A stretch of 27,976 nucleotides of DNA from Marinilabilia sp. UBA5340 (GTDB taxonomy: Bacteria > Bacteroidota > Bacteroidia > Bacteroidales > Marinilabiliaceae), in assembly GCA_002411085.1 (NCBI GenBank), contig DHQK01000191.1:1-27976 (forward strand). Direction: 5' to 3'. Below, piece by piece: positions 22,734-27,976 of the stretch; position 1 is the stretch's first letter, and each line of letters opens with the position of its first letter. The notes beneath the pieces are model-generated. The model had not been told where the DNA came from. It saw only the letters and a program-made list of their open reading frames with translations, and did not search any database. Position numbers and translations under genes: made by a program.

Positions 22734-24272
22734 TTAACCAGCCCATCCTGCTCTGTCAAGATTGCGATATTGCACTGCTTCACCCACATGATAGGCTTCT
22801 ATAAGTTCTGAACCATCCAGATCGGCAATGGTTCGCGCAACTTTAAGAATGCGGTCATAAGCACGGGCCGAAAAATCGAGATGTTCCATGGCATTCTTCA
22901 GAATGGCCTGACCTCCTTCATCAGGGGTGGCAAAACGTGCCAGCAACTTAGTATTCATTTGTGCATTGCAATGAACACCGGGGTAATCTTTAAATCTCAG
23001 CGATTGAACTTTTCGCGCGCGGATGACTCTTTCTCTTACCGTCTCACTTTTCTCCACTGCATTTTGACCTGAGAGCTTTTCAAAGGGTACGGGTACCACT
23101 TCAATATGCAGATCAATGCGATCAAGGAGCGGCCCTGAGATGCGACTCAGATATTTCTGAACCACTCCCGGACTGCAAACGCATTCTTTCTCCGGATGAT
23201 TATAGAACCCACAGGGACAGGGATTCATGCTGGCCACCATCATAAAACTGGCCGGATAATCAACTGTAAAGCGCGCCCGGGAAATCGAGATCGTTCTGTC
23301 TTCGAGAGGTTGCCGCATAACTTCCAGTACCGAACGTTTAAATTCAGGCAACTCATCCAAAAACAAGACACCATGATGGGCCAGCGAAATTTCCCCGGGT
23401 TGCGGAAAAGAGCCACCCCCTACCAGGGCCACATCCGAGACACTGTGATGGGGACTGCGAAATGGTCTTCGGGTAAGCAGGGAAATATTTCCATTTAGCT
23501 TTCCTGCCACCGAATGAATCTTGGTGGTTTCCAGAGCTTCATCAAGCGTCAGTGGAGGTAAAATGGTGGGCAGTCGTTTGGCCAACATAGATTTTCCGGA
23601 ACCGGGAGAGCCAACCATAATTAAATTATGCCCTCCTGCTGCAGCTACCTCCAGCGCCCGCTTCACACTTTCCTGTCCCTTCACATCAGCAAAGTCAATT
23701 TCACTCTTCGATTGTTCTTTCAGAAATTCTGCCTCTGTATCGACAACTTCAGGCGTTAGTTCCATTCTTCCTGACAGGAAATCAACCACTTCCTTAAAAG
23801 ATTCCACACCATAAACATCCAATTCCTGAACAACAGCGGCTTCCCTGGCATTCTTTTTGGGGACTATAAAGCCTTTAAAACCCTCTTCCCTGGCTTTAAG
23901 GGCAATGGGCAATGCCCCTTTGATGGGATGAACAGAACCATCAAGCGACAGTTCTCCCATCATCATAAAATCAGAAATTCTATGCGATTGAATTTGTTCA
24001 TCAGCCGCCAACACCCCGACAGCAATTGGCAAATCGTAAGCCGATCCTTCCTTTCGGGTGTCGGCAGGTGCCATATTGACAACGATACGTTTACCGGGCC
24101 ACTTATGTCCCATCTCCTTAAAAACAGATTCAATGCGTTGCTGACTTTCTTTGACAGCATTATCGGGCAGGCCTACAAGAAAAAAACGGATCCCACGCGT
24201 AACATTTACCTCGATGGTAATGGTAATAGCATCGATGCCCGTTACGGCGGCACCAAAAGTTTTAACTAACAT
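22734..24272 (-). CDS. comM: YifB/ComM family Mg-chelatase-like AAA+ ATPase
   Basis: ComM-type hexameric helicase, implicated in integrating transformed DNA by promoting branch migration. From the ATG at 24272 (MLVKTFGAAVTGIDA) the protein has 512 residues, the family norm. It has an N-terminal Lon-protease-like S5 domain (about 20-140), a central AAA+ domain with Walker A GSPGSGKSMLAKRLP and Walker B LFLDELPEF, a cysteine-rich segment (MNPCPCGFYNHPEKECVC) typical of YifB and a C-terminal Mg_chelatase_C region. An open frame extends upstream to 24443, but those 57 residues are low-complexity and hydrophobic and match nothing in the family. Family is firm; a role in natural competence here is inference. 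Confidence 0.93.
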   Translation of the reverse strand: MLVKTFGAAVTGIDAITITIEVNVTRGIRFFLVGLPDNAVKESQQRIESVFKEMGHKWPGKRIVVNMAPADTRKEGSAYDLPIAVGVLAADEQIQSHRISDFMMMGELSLDGSVHPIKGALPIALKAREEGFKGFIVPKKNAREAAVVQELDVYGVESFKEVVDFLSGRMELTPEVVDTEAEFLKEQSKSEIDFADVKGQESVKRALEVAAAGGHNLIMVGSPGSGKSMLAKRLPTILPPLTLDEALETTKIHSVAGKLNGNISLLTRRPFRSPHHSVSDVALVGGGSFPQPGEISLAHHGVLFLDELPEFKRSVLEVMRQPLEDRTISISRARFTVDYPASFMMVASMNPCPCGFYNHPEKECVCSPGVVQKYLSRISGPLLDRIDLHIEVVPVPFEKLSGQNAVEKSETVRERVIRARKVQSLRFKDYPGVHCNAQMNTKLLARFATPDEGGQAILKNAMEHLDFSARAYDRILKVARTIADLDGSELIEAYHVGEAVQYRNLDRAGWAG

Positions 24273-24427
24273 AATTTTGGGTTTTGTATCCCAAGTTAAA
24301 CAAAAAACAGAAACAAATAAAGCACTCATTGAGTTACTTTTAAATATCCAGCTAAAGTTAAAATATGATGAGATCAATCTGAAAAAACAGAAAGAAATAA
24401 AATAGCGGAAAGAACCCGCGGATTTAT

Positions 24428-24435
24428 TACTTTTG
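24428..24435 (+). promoter_or_regulatory. Candidate -7 element for the small membrane protein-mutL run
   Basis: TACTTTTG, a perfect TAnnTTTG match, 19 nt before the ATG at 24455; predicted transcript start about 24442. No clear -33 element. It would drive the hypothetical gene, mutL and probably the rhomboid pair. Confidence 0.5.
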
Positions 24436-24454
24436 TATATCAAAACACAGAAAA

Positions 24455-24784
24455 ATGAGAATAACTTTTTTTAAACTTCCACGGCATCGCAAGTTCCAGT
24501 ACGATCCGATTTATTTCAATCCGGAAAAAGAGGAACGCAAAGAGCGGGAAAGACGCATACGTCAGGAAATGGGTCTGGATGTGGAAGCACAGGAAGATGA
24601 GCGTGGATATACCGAGCGCATCAGAGGAGGCATGCGGAGACGAATCAAGTCTCATTTTGAAGTAAGCAGAAGTGAAAAAAAGAAGTCCAATATCCGACTG
24701 ATTATAATTCTCGTGCTGTTGATGGCCATTTTCTATTATTTACTCAATGTTGCCTCCGAATGGTACAGCCAGTTCATGATGTAA
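24455..24784 (+). CDS. Hypothetical small membrane protein upstream of mutL
   Basis: A 109-residue protein of unknown function. Residues 1-80 are strongly charged and Arg/Lys/Glu-rich (YFNPEKEERKERERRIRQEM, then SRSEKKKSN). One membrane segment follows at about 80-101 (IRLIIILVLLMAIFYYLLNV), leaving a short tail. The charge distribution predicts a cytoplasmic basic N-domain with a tail anchor. It is preceded by a -7 element and followed after 38 nt by mutL, so it is probably the first gene of that transcript. I recognise no domain; a partner or substrate cannot be inferred beyond the co-transcription. Confidence 0.7.
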   Translation: MRITFFKLPRHRKFQYDPIYFNPEKEERKERERRIRQEMGLDVEAQEDERGYTERIRGGMRRRIKSHFEVSRSEKKKSNIRLIIILVLLMAIFYYLLNVASEWYSQFMM

Positions 24785-24822
24785 ACCACTGAACCAAAAA
24801 CCAAAAGAAGAAGCGAAGGCCA

Positions 24823-26700
24823 ATGTCAGATATTATACAATTGCTCCCCGATTCGGTAGCCAATCAAATAGCTGCCGGAGAGGTAATTCAAAGACCTGCT
24901 TCCATCATCAAAGAACTTGTAGAGAATGCCGTTGATGCGGGAAGCTCCGAGGTGAAAATTATCGTTAAAGACGCAGGTCGTACCCTGGTGCAAATTATTG
25001 ATAACGGCTGTGGCATGAGTGAAACAGATGCCCGAATGGCATTTGAAAGACACGCCACTTCCAAAATAAGGGAAGCCAACGATTTATTTGCCATCCGTAC
25101 CATGGGATTTCGGGGGGAAGCACTGGCCTCCATTGCGGCAGTAGCTCAGGTAGAATTAAAAACCCGGCCTCATGAACATGAGTTGGGCACCAGTATTGTC
25201 ATCTCCGGATCGAAAGTTGAAAGCCAGGAACCTATTACCTGCAGCCCCGGAAGTAATTTCATGGTGAAAAACCTCTTTTTCAACGTGCCTGCCCGCCGCA
25301 GATTCCTGAAAAAAAATGCAACGGAAATGCGCCATATAGTAAATGAATTTCAACGCATTGCACTGGCCAATCCGGATGTTGCCTTTTCGCTGACCCACAA
25401 CGATCAGCTGCTTTTCAACCTGACCAAAGGTAAACTGTTACAACGCATCAATGATGTCATGGGCAAGCAAAGCAGTGCCCAGATGATTCCGGTGGAAACA
25501 GAAACCGCACTCATCAACATTCATGGATTTATCGGAAAACCCCAAATCGCCCGAAAAACCATGGGAGATCAGTTTTTCTTTGTCAACAACCGGTTTATGA
25601 AGAGTCCCTACTTGCACAAAGCAGTAATGGTAGCTTATGAAAACCTGGTACCGGCAGAACACTGTCCTCCCTACTTCTTGTTTTTCGATACAGACCCTTC
25701 ACTCATTGATGTCAATATTCATCCCACCAAGACAGAAATTAAGTTTGAGGATGAACGTACCATCTGGAAAATCGTCAGTGCAGCTGTAAGAGAATCTCTG
25801 GGTAAATTCAATATGGTTCCATCCATCGATTTTGACCAGACCGACGAAATCTCGATCCCTACCTTTCGCAAGGATGATCCTGTTACCATTCCTTCCGTCA
25901 GCATCAATCCGGATTTCAACCCTTTTGAAGAAGAGAAAACCCGGCATCCATCAACTCCCAGATCTGCCCCGGTCAGTTCCAATTGGGAGTCATTGTATGA
26001 AGGTTTTGAATCACCAGAAGACCAAAACTGGTCAGACGATGAAACAGAAACCCTGATATTGCCTTCCAGAGGAGACAGTGAAGAAGAGATTGAACAACAA
26101 ACCATTTCTTCTAAGCTTTCAACAGAGAAAAATGAAACCGGAACCCTCTATTTCCAGATAAAGAATAAATACATTATCACTTCCGTGAAATCAGGCATCA
26201 TGATCATTGATCAACGCCGGGCACATGAAAGAATCCTGTTTGAAGATTTTTTGAAAAACATTCAGGCAGGAGCATCTGTTTCTCAACAGTCCCTCTTCCC
26301 GGAAGAAATCACCTTTAACGAAGAAGATGCCATCTTGCTCAGGGACATTCACAGTGACCTGAGAATATTTGGTTTTGAGTTACAGGAAAAAGGAAAACGT
26401 ACCTTTGCCATTACAGGACAACCATCCTTCATCAGGAATATCAATGCCCCCGCCCTGATTGATGCCATTTTGCATGCTTTTAAAAGCGGAGAAGTAGATC
26501 CGGAAAACGAACTCAAAGAGCAACTGGCAACCATTATGGCCCAGAATGCCTGCATGAGACCGGGCGAATTCCTGACCCAGCCCGAAATGGCCGAACTGAT
26601 CAATAAACTGTTTCTTTGCTCGGCGCCGAATTTTACGCCTGGTGGAAAAACCGTTTTCTCTATTATCGACAATGAAGAATTGGAAAAACGATTTAGGTAA
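24823..26700 (+). CDS. mutL: DNA mismatch repair protein MutL
   Basis: MutL links mismatch recognition by MutS to downstream excision. The N-terminal GHKL ATPase is canonical: NQIAAGEVIQRPASIIKELVENAVDAG (in the first 45 residues), DNGCGM, RHATSKI and GFRGEALASIAAV. A linker rich in Asp/Glu/Ser/Pro (about 350-430) leads to the C-terminal dimerisation domain. There the endonuclease motif DQHA(x)2E(x)4E appears as DQRRAHERILFE (from Asp463), with the His replaced by Arg. The metal-binding CPHGRP is replaced by TPGGKT (605-610). Whether this form nicks DNA is unclear. Length 625 is normal. Located 38 nt after the small membrane protein gene and 78 nt before the rhomboid gene. Confidence 0.95.
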   Translation: MSDIIQLLPDSVANQIAAGEVIQRPASIIKELVENAVDAGSSEVKIIVKDAGRTLVQIIDNGCGMSETDARMAFERHATSKIREANDLFAIRTMGFRGEALASIAAVAQVELKTRPHEHELGTSIVISGSKVESQEPITCSPGSNFMVKNLFFNVPARRRFLKKNATEMRHIVNEFQRIALANPDVAFSLTHNDQLLFNLTKGKLLQRINDVMGKQSSAQMIPVETETALINIHGFIGKPQIARKTMGDQFFFVNNRFMKSPYLHKAVMVAYENLVPAEHCPPYFLFFDTDPSLIDVNIHPTKTEIKFEDERTIWKIVSAAVRESLGKFNMVPSIDFDQTDEISIPTFRKDDPVTIPSVSINPDFNPFEEEKTRHPSTPRSAPVSSNWESLYEGFESPEDQNWSDDETETLILPSRGDSEEEIEQQTISSKLSTEKNETGTLYFQIKNKYIITSVKSGIMIIDQRRAHERILFEDFLKNIQAGASVSQQSLFPEEITFNEEDAILLRDIHSDLRIFGFELQEKGKRTFAITGQPSFIRNINAPALIDAILHAFKSGEVDPENELKEQLATIMAQNACMRPGEFLTQPEMAELINKLFLCSAPNFTPGGKTVFSIIDNEELEKRFR

Positions 26701-26778
26701 AACGACAGGTTGACATACAATTGAGCATGGCACCGATCTTGTATCCCCATGCATTTTATTAACCATTAGTACGAAAAA

Positions 26779-27612
26779 ATGAATACAGGAGCATCACCAT
26801 TTGGCGGATTACCCCCCGTGGTCAAAAACCTCATCATAATCAACGCCCTCTTTTACGTTGCCAGTCTGGTACTGATCAGCACTTTTGGCATTCGCATAGA
26901 GGAATACCTGGGACTTCACCTTCCCACAGCTGAATCGTTCAATCCTTTTCAGTTGGTCACCTACATGTTCCTTCATGCTTATTATTCTCCTACTGAAGGA
27001 ATTATATTTTTCCATCTCTTTTTCAATATGTTTGCCCTGTTCATGTTTGGGCGCATGTTGGAAGCAGTGTGGGGCCCCAAACGCTTTCTGATATACTATT
27101 TCGTGACAGGTATTGGTGCTGCACTGGTGCACATAGCAACGCAATACATCGAAGTAACCCCTGTACTTCAGGCCATCACACATGACATTAACAACGCCTC
27201 TCCCGAAGCGCTGAAATCCTTTCTCAATCAAGCACTTCCCCGGGGGATGCGGGATCAATACCAACAACTTATCAGTGAGAGCCCGGGAAGTCTTCATGCC
27301 ATCTCCAGAGATTTCATGGTCAAATACCGAAATCTTTACCTTGATAGTTTCGTGACAGTAGGAGCCTCCGGCTCAGTTTTCGGCATATTGCTGGCCTTCG
27401 GAATGCTATTCCCCAACACCCAGCTGATGCTGCTATTCCCGCCTATCCCCATTAAGGCAAAGTATTTTGTGATCATTTACGGAGTGATTGAACTCTTCAT
27501 GGGCGTGCGGAATTTTGCCATGGACAATGTAGCCCACTGGGCGCATTTAGGAGGCATGCTTTTCGGATTCATTCTGATAAAATACTGGAAAAATAAAGGA
27601 TTTTACTATTAA
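26779..27612 (+). CDS. Rhomboid family intramembrane serine protease
   Basis: A polytopic membrane protein of 277 residues. The catalytic dyad is visible as GASG (Ser197) and AHLGGMLFG (His256), matching the rhomboid GxSG and AHxxGxxxG motifs. The oxyanion-associated HxxxN is present as HLFFN in the second membrane segment. A soluble-looking insertion of about 65 residues (about 126-192, Gln/Asn/Ser-rich) separates the membrane segment before it from the one bearing the serine; classical rhomboids have a short loop here. It is followed after 8 nt by a second rhomboid gene, so the pair is translationally close. Substrates unknown. Confidence 0.92.
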   Translation: MNTGASPFGGLPPVVKNLIIINALFYVASLVLISTFGIRIEEYLGLHLPTAESFNPFQLVTYMFLHAYYSPTEGIIFFHLFFNMFALFMFGRMLEAVWGPKRFLIYYFVTGIGAALVHIATQYIEVTPVLQAITHDINNASPEALKSFLNQALPRGMRDQYQQLISESPGSLHAISRDFMVKYRNLYLDSFVTVGASGSVFGILLAFGMLFPNTQLMLLFPPIPIKAKYFVIIYGVIELFMGVRNFAMDNVAHWAHLGGMLFGFILIKYWKNKGFYY

Positions 27613-27620
27613 TTTGCAGT

Positions 27621-27976
27621 ATGAGCATCTGGACAGAAATAAAGGAATCATTTCGTCAGGGATCAACATTGACAAAGCTAATCTATATCAATGTTGGCGT
27701 TTTTGTAGTCATTAAGTTATTGCAACTTTTATTACTGCTCACCGGACAGGGAATGGGCTTTGCCAATTTGCTAATCAATTGGCTGTCGGTACCCTCTGAT
27801 CCGACATTATTGCTTTTTCGGCCCTGGACGTTGATTACCTATATGTTCCTGCATTACGATTTTTTCCACATCCTTTTCAATTTGCTGTACCTGTTTTGGT
27901 TTGGACGTTTGTTTGTACAGCTGGTGGACGTCCGAAAACTACTGACCGTGTATTTCTGGGGCGGACTGGCAGGAGC
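27621..27976 (+). CDS. Second rhomboid family protease, truncated by window end
   Basis: An open frame from ATG 27621 (MSIWTEIKESFRQGS) to the window edge, 118 codons without a stop. After a short amphipathic N-terminus come a membrane segment (about 20-42), then WTLITYMFLHYDFFHILFN, which is the rhomboid second-segment region with the HxxxN motif, and FGRLFVQLVDVRKLL. The serine and histidine motifs lie beyond the window, so catalytic competence cannot be judged. Its start is 8 nt after the preceding rhomboid stop codon. The two share the LxTYMFLH and FGR patterns and probably arose by tandem duplication or form a pair. Confidence 0.85.
   Translation, partial: MSIWTEIKESFRQGSTLTKLIYINVGVFVVIKLLQLLLLLTGQGMGFANLLINWLSVPSDPTLLLFRPWTLITYMFLHYDFFHILFNLLYLFWFGRLFVQLVDVRKLLTVYFWGGLAG

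Noticed and set aside
24273..24443. 57-residue N-terminal extension of the ComM frame
   Set aside because: Hydrophobic low-complexity sequence outside the family; the ATG at 24272 gives the standard ComM N-terminus and length.
1..27976. Search for a defence system, phage or integrative element, CRISPR array, tRNA or rRNA
   Set aside because: No direct-repeat array, integrase, transposase, restriction or toxin genes, and no tRNA or rRNA-like stretches were seen; the gene content is core metabolism and envelope functions.

Overview
The window looks like a chromosomal segment of a member of the Bacteroidota. Several genes are preceded by a perfect TAnnTTTG -7 element, the promoter signature of that phylum. 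Ribosome binding sites are not purine-rich. The gene content also fits: lipoproteins with a DUF4369-like plus thioredoxin-fold layout, a CarboxypepD_reg-like secreted protein, and a MutL with a non-canonical C-terminus. The genus cannot be fixed from sequence alone. No rRNA, tRNA, CRISPR array or intact insertion sequence was seen.

Left end (1-2.9 kb): three housekeeping genes on the minus strand (hotdog thioesterase, Sua5/YrdC tRNA-modification enzyme, DapD of the lysine/diaminopimelate pathway), then a plus-strand gene for a small secreted protein with a CarboxypepD_reg-like beta-sandwich.

Centre (3.2-15.4 kb): a complete branched-chain amino acid cluster in one orientation: ilvD-ilvB-ilvN-ilvC-leuA-leuC-leuD-cimA-leuB. 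Just upstream lies the most interesting feature, a textbook translation-coupled attenuator. It has a consensus Bacteroidota promoter and a 26-codon leader peptide with 10 Leu/Ile/Val among residues 5-16. A perfect 12-bp antiterminator pairing competes with a perfect Rho-independent terminator 26 nt before ilvD. The second LeuA-like protein keeps the pyruvate-selective residues of Leptospira citramalate synthase, so isoleucine is probably made through citramalate, reusing LeuCD and LeuB; no ilvA is present in the cluster. GC-rich hairpins without U-tracts sit between ilvC and leuA and between leuD and cimA. The cluster ends in a strong terminator after leuB.

Right part (15.5-28 kb): a lipoprotein with a thioredoxin fold lacking its CxxC; a structured intergenic stretch ending in a terminator; lpxH (lipid A) coupled to a FabH-like ketosynthase; convergent ispD; an orphan methyl-accepting chemotaxis protein; a 133-bp near-perfect palindromic repeat at the MCP/ppa convergence; ppa (pyrophosphatase); comM/yifB; and a plus-strand run of a small membrane protein, mutL and two consecutive rhomboid proteases, the last cut by the window edge.

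I found no defence island or mobile gene cassette. The attenuator, the palindromic repeat and the intercistronic structures are the least conventional items.
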